Both the position numbers and the translations under genes were made by a program. A stretch of 64,000 nt of DNA from NCBI RefSeq assembly GCF_003437535.1, contig NZ_QSQT01000021.1, forward strand, positions 226 to 64,225. Direction: 5' to 3'. This stretch comes from Phocaeicola plebeius (GTDB taxonomy: Bacteria; Bacteroidota; Bacteroidia; Bacteroidales; Bacteroidaceae). The number at the start of each line of letters is the position of its first letter. Position 1 is the first letter of the stretch. This document shows positions 35,952-44,680 of the stretch, piece after piece. A model generated the notes under the pieces. That model saw only the letters and a program-made list of their open reading frames with translations, made no database searches and was not told the DNA's origin.

Positions 35952-37955
35952 TTATTTCTCCTCTATTGTCGTAAATCGTTTGATAATATTGTAGGCCGAG
36001 AATATTCCCAGTTCACCCGCCTTACTCAAATCCTGAATACCCTGGCGATTGTTCCCAAGAAAGATATTCGTCAATCCGCGATTGTAATAGGCATCCGCAA
36101 AACGGGGATCCAGTTCAATGGCCTTGTTGTAATCTACCAGTGCAGCCCGATAGTCTTTCATCACCGCCAGGATATTACCCCGGTTATAATATGCATACAC
36201 AAAGTCAGGAGCCAGTTCAATCACACGGTCCAAATCTTCGCGCACCTTATTATAGTCATACGAACGCACCTGCAGGTTCTGTTCCTCTACCGTTTCCACT
36301 TCAAACTTCCGGTCGCGCTTACGGTATTCCAACTGTTTGTAGTAAATCAGTGCACGACTGAAATAAGCCGGGAAGAATGTAGAGTCACAGCGGATAGCCT
36401 CATCCAGATCCTTCAGCGCATTGTCAAAATCCTGCACCAGATAGAAGTCGAGTGCCCGGGCATAATAATGCAGCACATTACCAGGCTCCTTCACAATGGC
36501 AGCCGTCTGTTCATCAATAGAAGCGAAATGCTGCTTCACCTGCTCTTCCGACAACGAAGCCTCGTTGTTCGTAATCAGCAGGCGATGCGGAAGCACCCTG
36601 CGTGCATTCAGGTCGTCGATACCCTTATAATAATTGACCTGACGCTTCACCTCTTCCGGACGCTCGTAGTAATTCAGGGCAAACATCGGCTGCGGCAAAA
36701 TCGTCACATTCTTGTCCTGCACCCTTCCACGGTAATCCGTCTTGTAACGGTCGTCTTCCGAATCATTGTCGGCCACCACAATCTTGCGGTAGTTTTCCAC
36801 GTTCTTATCCGATTTCTTACGCGTCTTGTCGTTCGAAGCCGTCTGCTTCTTCGTACCGTTCTGCGCTTCAATCTGCGCTTTCAGCACCTTAAATTCGTCG
36901 GCATCCGCCCCTTTCAGGTCGCCCACCTTTCTTCTGGCCTGCGCACGATACTGGTACCCGGCCAAGAAATTGGGATATTCTTCCAGCACCGCCGAATAGT
37001 CCTCGATAGCCCCAGGATAATCACCCGTACGGTCGCGCAGCAAGCCCCGGTTGAAACGGGCCATCAGGTTGTCCGGCTCCATCTTGAGCACAAAGTCGAA
37101 ATCCTCAATCGCGCGGTTGTCATCCCCCACCTGTGCACGCAGCAAACCACGGTTATAGTGTCCGATAAAATTATTCCGGTCCACATCCAATGCCAGGTCA
37201 TAATCCGACATCGCCCCTCTCAGGTTATTCTGATGGTATCTTGCCAGTGCACGGTTGATATATACCCCCGCATTACGTACTGACAGACGGATTGCCTCCG
37301 TCAAGTCCGTTTCCGCATCCTTATACTTTCCGCGTTGCAAGAACAGCATACCGCGCGATGACCATGTATCCGGATTATAGCGGTCCATCTCGATAGCCTT
37401 GTCCGCATCCGTCATGGCCTGCAGCGTATCCTTCTGTTTCAATGACACCTCCGTACGCATCAGGTACGCATCCGTATAACGCGGAGAGATACGAATCAGC
37501 GTATCCAAATCCGCACGTGCCTGCGCATATTCCTCCTCGTGCATCCGGCACAAAGCCAGGTTATGCCACAGACTGATATTCTCCGGGTCCATCTTCAGGG
37601 CTTTGCGGTAATCCTGGATAGCCCCCTGATAATTCTGCTGGCGGATACGTGAAATACCGCGAATCTGATACGCATTCACCACGAAAGGATTGCGTTCCAG
37701 CGCCTGCGAACAGTCGGCTTCCGCACCCTGATAATCATCCAGGTTCATCTTGGCCAGTCCACGGTAAAAATACGGTTCAGCCAGATACGGTTTCGCCCCG
37801 ATTACCTGATTGAAATACTGGATAGAGAGGACATAATCCTCAAAATAAAGTGCATTTTTCCCGATGGTCATAACCCTGTCCGTATTAATCTGCGACAGGG
37901 CAACCACCGGGAAAAACATACCTATATATAATAGGTATAGGATTCTTTTGATCAT
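35952..37955 (-). CDS. Secreted tetratricopeptide-repeat protein
   Basis: This 667-residue protein has a signal peptide (ILYLLYIGMFFPVVALSQ) and at least a dozen TPR units in two blocks, about residues 35-350 and 480-640. They are separated by a charged linker (SDKNVENYRKIVVADNDSEDD region). Repeats such as YYNRGLTNIFLGNNRQGIQDLSKAG and AYYNRGNILAVMKDYRAALVDYNKAIELDP are clear. TPRs are protein-binding scaffolds; the partner is unknown. The start codon overlaps the stop of the peptide-deformylase gene (ATGA), so ruvX-def-TPR is an operon, an arrangement I believe is common in Bacteroides. Confidence 0.93.
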   Translation of the reverse strand: MIKRILYLLYIGMFFPVVALSQINTDRVMTIGKNALYFEDYVLSIQYFNQVIGAKPYLAEPYFYRGLAKMNLDDYQGAEADCSQALERNPFVVNAYQIRGISRIRQQNYQGAIQDYRKALKMDPENISLWHNLALCRMHEEEYAQARADLDTLIRISPRYTDAYLMRTEVSLKQKDTLQAMTDADKAIEMDRYNPDTWSSRGMLFLQRGKYKDAETDLTEAIRLSVRNAGVYINRALARYHQNNLRGAMSDYDLALDVDRNNFIGHYNRGLLRAQVGDDNRAIEDFDFVLKMEPDNLMARFNRGLLRDRTGDYPGAIEDYSAVLEEYPNFLAGYQYRAQARRKVGDLKGADADEFKVLKAQIEAQNGTKKQTASNDKTRKKSDKNVENYRKIVVADNDSEDDRYKTDYRGRVQDKNVTILPQPMFALNYYERPEEVKRQVNYYKGIDDLNARRVLPHRLLITNNEASLSEEQVKQHFASIDEQTAAIVKEPGNVLHYYARALDFYLVQDFDNALKDLDEAIRCDSTFFPAYFSRALIYYKQLEYRKRDRKFEVETVEEQNLQVRSYDYNKVREDLDRVIELAPDFVYAYYNRGNILAVMKDYRAALVDYNKAIELDPRFADAYYNRGLTNIFLGNNRQGIQDLSKAGELGIFSAYNIIKRFTTIEEK

Positions 37956-38506
37956 TTCACCGTTTTCACTTTATAAGAGCAACGAGCTTTACCATTCACC
38001 ATGCCGTTCAGCTTGCCACGAATCATCTGTTTGCGCAAAGCCGACAAATGATCGATAAACATGGTACCATCCAGGTGGTCGAATTCATGCTGCATCACAC
38101 GGGCCAGATAGCCTTCCACCCACTCATCGTGCGGCTGCATGTTTTCATCCAGGTAAGTCACGTGAATCTTGTCCGGACGCTTCACACTTTCGTGGATACC
38201 CGGCAAGCTCAGACAGCCTTCTTCCATTGAAACCATCTCACCGCCTGTTTCCAGAATATGCGGATTGATATACGTACGCTTGAAATCCTTGAACTCCGGC
38301 ATATCATCCGACAACACGTCCAGGTTCACCACTACCACACGGATAGGAAGCCCGATCTGAGGAGCAGCCAGTCCCACCCCGTCGGCACGGTCCATCGTTT
38401 CAAACATATTTATAATCAGCTCTTTCAAGCCCGGATAATCTGGCGTAATATCTTGAGCCTCCTGACGCAATACAGGCTGCCCGTATACATAAATAGGTAA
38501 AATCAT
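37952..38506 (-). CDS. def: Peptide deformylase
   Basis: This 184-residue metal-dependent enzyme removes the N-formyl group from nascent proteins. All three family motifs are present: GVGLAAPQIG, EGCLSLPG and QHEFDHLDG (metal-binding Cys and two His). I chose the ATG at 38506 (MILPIYVYG) over a TTG nine bases upstream. The gene overlaps the following TPR gene by 4 bp and lies 21 bp after ruvX. Confidence 0.98.
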   Translation of the reverse strand: MILPIYVYGQPVLRQEAQDITPDYPGLKELIINMFETMDRADGVGLAAPQIGLPIRVVVVNLDVLSDDMPEFKDFKRTYINPHILETGGEMVSMEEGCLSLPGIHESVKRPDKIHVTYLDENMQPHDEWVEGYLARVMQHEFDHLDGTMFIDHLSALRKQMIRGKLNGMVNGKARCSYKVKTVK

Positions 38507-38527
38507 ATTATTCAAAAATTTATTAAG

Positions 38528-38944
38528 TTACATTCTTCTCGATTCCAAATAAGATTGCAGAATAATCGTGGCACTGATTTCGTCCACCAGCGCCTTGTCC
38601 TGACGCGCCTTCTTCTTCAGTCCGCCGTCAAGCATCGCCTGATGTGCCAGCACAGAAGTAAACCGTTCGTCCACCAGTTCCACCAGCATGTCCGGCAACT
38701 TCTTTTTCAGCTGCGCCACAAACGGCTTGATATACTTCATATTTTCGGAATCCTCATTGTTCATCTGCTTGGGATGCCCCACCACGATGCGCTCCACCTT
38801 TTCCTGCGCCACATACTTCAGTAAAAAATCCATCAGCTCATGTGTCGGTACGGTAGTCAGTCCGTTCGCTATAATCTGCATCGGATCGGTCACTGCAATT
38901 CCGGTGCGTTTTCTGCCATAATCTATTGCCAAAATTCTGCTCAT
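38528..38944 (-). CDS. ruvX: Holliday-junction resolvase-like protein RuvX/YqgF
   Basis: This 138-residue RNase H-like nuclease has the N-terminal acidic motif ILAIDYGRKRTGIA, the VERIVVGHPKQMN segment and VDERFTSVLAHQ. In E. coli YqgF trims the 5' end of pre-16S rRNA, and it has also been described as a junction resolvase. I chose the ATG at 38944 because TAAATTTG/TACTTTTG promoter elements lie within the longer frame that starts at 38962. It is the first gene of the ruvX-def-TPR operon. Confidence 0.95.
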   Translation of the reverse strand: MSRILAIDYGRKRTGIAVTDPMQIIANGLTTVPTHELMDFLLKYVAQEKVERIVVGHPKQMNNEDSENMKYIKPFVAQLKKKLPDMLVELVDERFTSVLAHQAMLDGGLKKKARQDKALVDEISATIILQSYLESRRM

Positions 38945-38951
38945 ACGGCGA

Positions 38952-38967
38952 CAAAAGTACAAATTTA
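38952..38967 (-). promoter_or_regulatory. ruvX promoter -7 region (two overlapping TAnnTTTG boxes)
   Basis: The minus strand has TAAATTTG (38967-38960) and TACTTTTG (38959-38952). Either gives a very short leader before the ATG at 38944. Confidence 0.5.
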
Positions 38968-39089
38968 TTCCTTACTTATTTACATATAAAACTTAAAAAA
39001 AGCATACCATAAGGCTTTCAAAGCTCCAAATGACAGGTTTCGGCCTCAAATAAAATCAAAGGCCACATCGGATTTAGGAAAAATATGCG

Positions 39090-39097
39090 TACCTTTG
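39090..39097 (+). promoter_or_regulatory. guaA -7 box (TACCTTTG)
   Basis: TACCTTTG matches TAnnTTTG, 33 bp upstream of guaA. No riboswitch-like fold was recognised in the 170-bp upstream region. Confidence 0.55.
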
Positions 39098-39130
39098 CAC
39101 GCATAGATTACATTTTACATCACACACAAT

Positions 39131-40684
39131 ATGCAGGAAAAAATTATTATTCTTGACTTCGGTTCACAAACCACGCAGCTTATCGGCCGCCGTGTGCGCG
39201 AGCTGAACATGTATTGCGAAATTGTTCCTTACAACAAGTTTCCACACGATGACCCGTCGGTTATCGGCGTAATCTTGTCGGGAAGTCCTTTCTCAGTGTA
39301 TGATGAGAAGGCTTTCAAAGTTGATTTAACCAACATCCGCGGAAAATATCCTATCCTGGGTATCTGCTATGGTGCACAGTTCATGTCGTACACCAACGGA
39401 GGAAAGGTAGAGCCGGCCAACACCCGCGAATACGGACGTGCACACCTGGCTACTTTCGACCACCAGAACCCGCTGCTGAAAGGCATCCGCGAACATTCTC
39501 AGGTATGGATGAGCCACGGTGACACCATCACTGCCATCCCCGACAACTTTGAAATCATCGCTTCTACCGACAAAGTAGCCATCGCCGCTTACCAGGCAAA
39601 GAACGAAAAGCTCTGGGGCGTACAGTTCCATCCGGAAGTGTTCCACAGCGAAGACGGAACTTTGCTGCTGAAGAACTTCGTAGTAGACATCTGTGGCGGA
39701 AAGCAGGACTGGAGTGCCGCTTCTTTCATTGAAACCACAGTAGCCGAACTGAAGCAACAGCTTGGCGACGACAAGGTGGTGTTAGGACTGAGCGGTGGCG
39801 TTGACTCATCAGTAGCAGCCGTATTGCTGAACAAAGCCATCGGAAAGAACCTGACCTGTATCTTCGTAGACCACGGAATGCTTCGCAAGAACGAATTCAA
39901 GAACGTATTGCACGACTATGAATGCCTTGGTCTGAACGTGATCGGCGTAGACGCCAGCGAAAAGTTCTTCTCAGAACTGGCAGGTGTAACCGAACCCGAA
40001 CGAAAACGTAAGATTATCGGTAAAGGCTTTATCGACGTATTCGATGAAGAAGCACATAAGATTCAGGATGTGAAATGGCTGGCACAGGGTACTATCTATC
40101 CTGACTGCATCGAGTCATTGTCTATCACCGGTACCGTTATCAAGAGTCACCACAACGTAGGTGGTCTGCCGGAAAAGATGAACCTGAAACTCTGCGAACC
40201 TTTGCGTTTACTGTTCAAGGACGAAGTACGCCGCGTAGGTCGCGAATTAGGTATGCCTGAGCACCTGATTACCCGCCATCCGTTCCCGGGTCCGGGCTTG
40301 GCTGTACGTATCCTGGGCGACATCACTCGTGAAAAGGTACGTATCCTGCAGGATGCCGACGACATCTTTATCCAGGGCTTGCGCGACTGGAAGGTGAAAG
40401 ATGCAAACGGAAACGAAACTTCCCTGTACCATCAGGTATGGCAGGCCGGCGTAATCCTGTTGCCGGTACAGAGCGTAGGAGTTATGGGCGACGAACGTAC
40501 CTACGAACGTGCAGTAGCACTGCGTGCGGTAACAAGTACCGATGCCATGACAGCCGACTGGGCTCACCTGCCCTACGAATTCATGGCCAAGGTTTCGAAC
40601 GACATTATCAACAAAGTAAAAGGTGTGAACCGCGTTTGCTATGATATCTCGTCAAAACCGCCAGCCACCATCGAGTGGGAATAA
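39131..40684 (+). CDS. guaA: GMP synthase (glutamine-hydrolysing)
   Basis: This 517-residue enzyme converts XMP to GMP using glutamine and ATP. It has the class I glutamine amidotransferase domain with nucleophile Cys in GICYGAQ and His/Glu in FHPE, the ATP-pyrophosphatase P-loop [11 protein letters not shown], and the C-terminal dimerisation domain ending KPPATIEWE. Length and domains are complete. It is a single-gene unit with its own promoter and a terminator shared with the convergent MATE gene. Confidence 0.98.
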   Translation: MQEKIIILDFGSQTTQLIGRRVRELNMYCEIVPYNKFPHDDPSVIGVILSGSPFSVYDEKAFKVDLTNIRGKYPILGICYGAQFMSYTNGGKVEPANTREYGRAHLATFDHQNPLLKGIREHSQVWMSHGDTITAIPDNFEIIASTDKVAIAAYQAKNEKLWGVQFHPEVFHSEDGTLLLKNFVVDICGGKQDWSAASFIETTVAELKQQLGDDKVVLGLSGGVDSSVAAVLLNKAIGKNLTCIFVDHGMLRKNEFKNVLHDYECLGLNVIGVDASEKFFSELAGVTEPERKRKIIGKGFIDVFDEEAHKIQDVKWLAQGTIYPDCIESLSITGTVIKSHHNVGGLPEKMNLKLCEPLRLLFKDEVRRVGRELGMPEHLITRHPFPGPGLAVRILGDITREKVRILQDADDIFIQGLRDWKVKDANGNETSLYHQVWQAGVILLPVQSVGVMGDERTYERAVALRAVTSTDAMTADWAHLPYEFMAKVSNDIINKVKGVNRVCYDISSKPPATIEWE

Positions 40685-40710
40685 GAAACACACTCATCCT
40701 TTAGTATAGC

Positions 40711-40745
40711 AAAGAGGTTGTCTCAAAATTTGAGACAACCTCTTT
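40711..40745. terminator. Bidirectional terminator, 17-bp perfect stem
   Basis: AAAGAGGTTGTCTCAAA and its exact reverse complement flank a single A. T-runs follow the hairpin on the plus strand (TTCTTTTT), and the A/T-rich edge serves the minus strand. It lies between the convergent guaA and MATE genes. Confidence 0.92.
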
Positions 40746-40749
40746 CTTT

Positions 40750-42123
40750 TTAGTTCAAAGCCAATCTCTTTTTCCGGATAAACAACCAGTAAGCCGTAAG
40801 CACCAACAATCCGGTAACCACCCACGACACCGGATACACCATCATCAGCACATCGTATCCTCTCCACACCGGTGATACCCCATACACCCAGACAATACGC
40901 AACAGGCAGGTTCCAAACACCGTGAGCACGGCCGGAGTCAGCGATTTTCCCATGCCGCGCAACGACGAACCGGCAATCTCATAACTGCTGGCAATAAACT
41001 GACAGGCCAGCACAATGTGCATGCGGATAGCCCCGAAATGATGCACCATCGGCACATCCGAAAAGAAGCCCAGGAAGAAATCATCCTGCCAGGCAAAAAG
41101 CCAGTTGAAGGCTGCACAGAAAGCCAGACTTGAACCCATGCAAATCCAGAACACCCGATGCACCCGGTCCATTCTTCCGGCCCCATAGTTCTGGGCAATG
41201 AAGCTGATGGCAGCCCCGTTGAATCCCTGAATAATGAAATAGCAATAATACTCAAAGTTGAGCGCAGCCGACGAACCGGCAATCGCATCGGCTCCGTAGC
41301 TGTTGATAGACGACTGCACCACCACATTCGAAATGGAGAAAATCATGCCCTGCACTCCTGCCGGCACTCCGATGCGCAGCATACGGCTCAACTCCACCCC
41401 GTGAATCTTCATCTTGTCGAAATGCAACCGGAAAGGTTCTTTCTCCTTACGCAGCAAACGAATGATTAAAGTGGCACTGACCGCATTGGCTATACCCGTA
41501 GCTATAGCCACTCCTGCCACTCCCATGCCGAAGCCTATCACGAACAGCAGGTTCAGCAAGGTATTGACCACACCAGCCATGACCAGAATATACAGCGGAC
41601 GTCGTGTATCGCCCATGCTTCGCAAAATAGCGGCACCGAAATTAAATGCCATGATAAAAGGCATCCCCAGGAAATAAATACGCAGGTAAGTCACCGCCTC
41701 ATCCAATACATCCGGCGGAGTACCCATCCATGTCAGAATCGGCCGGGCAGCTACCTGCCCCAATACCAGCAAAAAGAATCCGCTGAGAAGCGCCACCAAC
41801 TGCACCGTACTGATGGCATTGCGTATGCTCCTGTCGTCCTGCTGCCCGATGTGGTTCGAGATAATGGCACAGGCTCCCATGGAAACACCCATAAACAGGT
41901 TTATCAATAACCCGATGACCGGCGCATTACTTCCCACGGCTGCCAGGGCCCTGCTTCCTACGAAGTGGCCCACTACTGCCACGTCCACCGAATTAAAAAG
42001 CTCTTGTAATAAACTGCTGGCTGCCAGCGGAAGGGCAAACAGCAAAATTTTCTTGAACAACGGCCCGTTCAGCATATCTATCTCATTGCTTTGGGCACGT
42101 TTTTTAGTCACACTGTGATCCAT
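40750..42123 (-). CDS. MATE-family multidrug efflux protein
   Basis: This 457-residue membrane protein has about 12 TM helices in two homologous halves. I chose the ATG at 42123 because a TAACTTTG promoter box overlaps the longer frame that begins at 42153. Typical MATE features include the N-terminal PLFKKILLFALPLAASSLLQELFNSVDVAVVGHFVG and the second-half FNGAAISFIAQNYGAGR. MATE pumps use Na+ or H+ gradients to export cationic drugs. It stands alone, with its 3' end at the guaA terminator. Confidence 0.94.
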   Translation of the reverse strand: MDHSVTKKRAQSNEIDMLNGPLFKKILLFALPLAASSLLQELFNSVDVAVVGHFVGSRALAAVGSNAPVIGLLINLFMGVSMGACAIISNHIGQQDDRSIRNAISTVQLVALLSGFFLLVLGQVAARPILTWMGTPPDVLDEAVTYLRIYFLGMPFIMAFNFGAAILRSMGDTRRPLYILVMAGVVNTLLNLLFVIGFGMGVAGVAIATGIANAVSATLIIRLLRKEKEPFRLHFDKMKIHGVELSRMLRIGVPAGVQGMIFSISNVVVQSSINSYGADAIAGSSAALNFEYYCYFIIQGFNGAAISFIAQNYGAGRMDRVHRVFWICMGSSLAFCAAFNWLFAWQDDFFLGFFSDVPMVHHFGAIRMHIVLACQFIASSYEIAGSSLRGMGKSLTPAVLTVFGTCLLRIVWVYGVSPVWRGYDVLMMVYPVSWVVTGLLVLTAYWLFIRKKRLALN

Positions 42124-42150
42124 CTTTTTTACCTTCTTCAAAATGCGCGG

Positions 42151-42158
42151 CAAAGTTA
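42151..42158 (-). promoter_or_regulatory. MATE gene -7 box (TAACTTTG)
   Basis: Minus-strand TAACTTTG fits TAnnTTTG, 27 bp upstream of the chosen ATG at 42123. Confidence 0.5.
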
Positions 42159-42236
42159 CGGTAAAATTGAATAAGATGGATACAGGCAGCTTTCTGTTTT
42201 ATTCATTATTAATCACCCAGCCACCTATAATTACCC

Positions 42237-43214
42237 TCATTCGTAGTTATTCTTATTAATCAGGTTTACCACTACTTTCACCATGATATCTTTTTCCTCG
42301 GTACGGCTCTCAGCTATCATCAGCGTAAGAGCCACAAGGGTGTTATCGGCAATGCGCTTACTCCCATCCGGATTGTAGAGAATACCGTTACCGGCCATAA
42401 ACCACAGAAAAAGGGTGGCAGCAATACGTTTGTTGCCATCACTAAACGAATGATTTTTCGTGACGAGATAAAGCAGCATAGCCGCTTTTTCCTCCACAGA
42501 AGGGTAAAGATCTTGCCCGCCAAAAGTCTGGTATATTTGCCCGATGGAACTTTTAAAGGAATCATCCTTCTCATGGGCAAACCACTGGCTTCCACCGAAT
42601 TTCTCCTTCAGTTCTTCTATGGCCTGCATGGCTCCCTCGTAGGTAGCATGAAACTTTACGTCGTTAGTGGTCTGCTCTACCGCCAGCTGCTGATAATCGT
42701 ATCTGTCTAACGTATCGAGAGCATAAGCGTAATCGGAAACCACTTCCACCAGATTGAGCGCATCTTCCGAAGTCAGTGCTTCCTGTGTCTTGACTGTACG
42801 GCCCAAGACCGTTACCAATTGCTTCAATTCAGTATAACGCTGTTCGGTCAAAACCTTATTGACGACATAGCCTTTCACCAGATATTCTTTCAGCACCTTA
42901 TTGGCCCATATACGAAACTGAATACCTCGTTGGCTTTTTACACGATAACCCACGGAAATGATGACATCCAAAGAATAAAAGGCAACAGGTTGTTTCACTC
43001 CATCAACACGCAAAAAATGCGTGTTGTTCTCTTTTTCCAGTTCACCTTCGGAAAAGACATTATTGATATGTTTTCTTATAGTCTTTTCATCCCTATCAAA
43101 TAGATTGGCCATCTGGTTAGCTGAAAGCCATACAGTCTCGTCTTCTAATTTAACGTCAATGGATGTTTGTCCATCAGCGGTACGATAAATTACTATTTTA
43201 TCATTCAATTCCAT
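42237..43214 (-). CDS. RhuM-Fic/Doc fusion protein
   Basis: This 325-residue protein has two parts. The N-terminal ~130 residues match the RhuM (virulence protein) domain: TVWLSANQMANLFDRDEKTIRKHINN, GVKQPVAFYSLDVIISVGYRVKSQRGIQFRIWA. The C-terminal part is a Fic/Doc domain with motif HSFSDGNKRIA beginning at H255. Fic proteins usually AMP-ylate targets and Doc phosphorylates EF-Tu; no separate antitoxin gene is evident, so self-inhibition or a regulatory role is possible. RhuM-Fic genes are frequent next to restriction-modification or defence genes. The ATG lies within the last bases of a short upstream open frame (about 43226-43329) that may be a gene remnant. Confidence 0.92.
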   Translation of the reverse strand: MELNDKIVIYRTADGQTSIDVKLEDETVWLSANQMANLFDRDEKTIRKHINNVFSEGELEKENNTHFLRVDGVKQPVAFYSLDVIISVGYRVKSQRGIQFRIWANKVLKEYLVKGYVVNKVLTEQRYTELKQLVTVLGRTVKTQEALTSEDALNLVEVVSDYAYALDTLDRYDYQQLAVEQTTNDVKFHATYEGAMQAIEELKEKFGGSQWFAHEKDDSFKSSIGQIYQTFGGQDLYPSVEEKAAMLLYLVTKNHSFSDGNKRIAATLFLWFMAGNGILYNPDGSKRIADNTLVALTLMIAESRTEEKDIMVKVVVNLINKNNYE

Positions 43215-43329
43215 AACCCAATTTCCTAAACCGATTCAACAACTCTGTCATGCTTTCTTCTTCCTGTTTCAGTAAATCTGTAACTGCTTTGCCATGTTCT
43301 TTATTCTTCTTTTCTTTTATTCATCAGTT
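43204..43329 (-). pseudogene. Possible 3' remnant of a lost gene upstream of rhuM-fic
   Basis: On the minus strand an open frame without a good start encodes IKEKKNKEHGKAVTDLLKQ followed by EEESMTELLNRFRKLGYGIE and stops 11 bp inside rhuM-fic. Such a short stop/start overlap is typical of translationally coupled operon genes, so this may be the C-terminal end of a deleted partner gene. A chance frame or a 16-residue leader peptide (ATG at 43251) cannot be excluded. Confidence 0.3.
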
Positions 43330-43545
43330 ACCTTAAATTTACCTTATAATATGAAGCTATCTCTATCCATATTCTCTAAAAGATTGATTAGCATGCAATA
43401 ATTACAAATTTAATGATTAAGCATAAGAAAAGCCAATGTTAAATTTAAAATATTCGTAGCCTCCAGACCTTACCATCTAAACATACCTCCACACTTTCCC
43501 AACCCCTTAATCCCCAAACTGCAAACGAACTTACAAAAATACCTC

Positions 43546-43587
43546 GACACGAACGTGTCAAGACCTCGTCACGTACGTGTCGAGGTA
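43546..43587. repeat. Two-unit 22-bp array, GACAC-arm palindromes
   Basis: GACAC-GAAC-GTGTC (43546-43559), an 8-bp linker, then GTCAC-GTAC-GTGTC (43568-43581) give a 22-bp period. The second unit extends to a 24-bp near-perfect palindrome (43563-43586, ACCTCG...CGAGGT). It lies in the ~530-bp gene-free stretch between the divergent RhuM-Fic and OmpA genes; apart from the possible gene remnant and the OmpA promoter, nothing else was seen there. Confidence 0.8.
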
Positions 43588-43716
43588 AATTTAACTATAT
43601 TTTTAAGAAATGGCCCAGGTTGATTTCCTGAAAAAGTCCACATACCCTGTAAACATTTTTCATGTATAAAAAGACAAAAAAATACCTTATCCCCATACGA
43701 TTCACGCAAACAACCG

Positions 43717-43724
43717 TATCTTTG
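43717..43724 (+). promoter_or_regulatory. OmpA-family gene -7 box (TATCTTTG)
   Basis: TATCTTTG matches TAnnTTTG, 19 bp upstream of the ATG at 43743. It supports that start over the frame open from 43662. Confidence 0.6.
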
Positions 43725-43742
43725 CAAAAAAATTTGCAGATT

Positions 43743-44585
43743 ATGAAGAAAATAGGTTTAATCATACTGGGCGGGGCACTGATAATGAGCAGTACTTCGT
43801 GCGTCACCAAGAAAAAATTCCTCCTTGCAGAAAACGGACGGATAGAAGCATTGTCCAGAGGAGACAAGCTGCAAGGGCAACTGAACGAATGCCACAATGA
43901 GATGGACAAGATGCGCGGACAAATTGACCGCCTGCAGCAAGATACCAACCGGCAGGGGAACTCCATCCGCCATTACCAGCAGCTATTGTCAAGCAACATG
44001 AATGAACAGGAGAAGCTGAACGCCCTGCTTGGTGAAAAGCTGAAAGAGCTGGATGAACGTGAAAAGACCATTCAGGAACTGCAAGGCATGATTGACCAGC
44101 AGAATGCCACGGTACAGAGCCTGCTCAACAGTGTGAAAGATGCCTTGCTCGGCTTCAGCAGTGACGAGCTGACCGTACGCGAGCAGAACGGCAAGGTCTA
44201 TGTGGCCATGTCCGACAAGCTGTTGTTTCAGTCCGGAAGTGCCAAACTGGATAAACGTGGAGAAGAGGCTTTGGGAAAATTAGCTGAAGTGTTGAACAAG
44301 CAGACCGAAATTGATGTATGCATCGAAGGACATACGGACAACAAGCCGATTCATACCGCACAGTTCAAGGATAACTGGGACCTGAGCGTCATCCGCGCTA
44401 CCTCCGTAGCACGCATCCTGATTGAAAAATACAAGGTCAACCCGTTGCAGATACAACCCAGCGGACGCGGAGAATACATGCCGGTGGCCGATAACGAAAC
44501 AGCCGAAGGTCGCGCCAAGAACCGCCGCACAGAGATTATCATGTCGCCGAAACTGGACAAGCTGTTCCAGATGCTGAAAAAATAA
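43743..44585 (+). CDS. OmpA-family lipoprotein
   Basis: This envelope protein has 280 residues from the ATG at 43743. It has a lipoprotein signal (MSSTSCVTK lipobox), a long coiled-coil region (about residues 35-130, e.g. GQLNECHNEMDKMRGQIDRL), and a C-terminal OmpA-like peptidoglycan-binding domain (about 150-275). The domain signature is GHTDNKPIHTAQFKDNWDLSVIRATSV...GRGEYMPVADNETAEGRAKNRRTEI. It should tether the outer membrane to peptidoglycan, or act like MotB-type OmpA proteins. It stands alone with its own -7 box and a strong terminator. Confidence 0.94.
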   Translation: MKKIGLIILGGALIMSSTSCVTKKKFLLAENGRIEALSRGDKLQGQLNECHNEMDKMRGQIDRLQQDTNRQGNSIRHYQQLLSSNMNEQEKLNALLGEKLKELDEREKTIQELQGMIDQQNATVQSLLNSVKDALLGFSSDELTVREQNGKVYVAMSDKLLFQSGSAKLDKRGEEALGKLAEVLNKQTEIDVCIEGHTDNKPIHTAQFKDNWDLSVIRATSVARILIEKYKVNPLQIQPSGRGEYMPVADNETAEGRAKNRRTEIIMSPKLDKLFQMLKK

Positions 44586-44610
44586 GAAAGACTGAAAGTC
44601 TTTACAAACC

Positions 44611-44659
44611 AATAGCCCTGACATGCTTCATCACACGGGAAGTATGTCAGGGCTATTTA
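44611..44659. terminator. Bidirectional terminator after OmpA-family gene
   Basis: AATAGCCCTGACATGC (44611-44626) pairs with GTATGTCAGGGCTATT (44642-44657) around a ~15-nt loop, followed by TTATTG. It lies between convergent genes. Confidence 0.88.
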
Positions 44660-44680
44660 TTGTCGGTTTACAAGAAGATA

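Noticed and set aside
35901..37283. Long plus-strand open frame (460 codons) antisense to the TPR gene
   Set aside because: It is a shadow of the repetitive TPR coding sequence; its product is His/Ile-rich without a domain.
38963..39130. Purine riboswitch upstream of guaA
   Set aside because: No purine-aptamer junction sequence or matching stems were recognised; only small inverted repeats are present.
43215..43742. A small gene in the 530-bp gap before the OmpA-family gene
   Set aside because: No frame with a plausible start and length was found apart from the short remnant joined to rhuM-fic.
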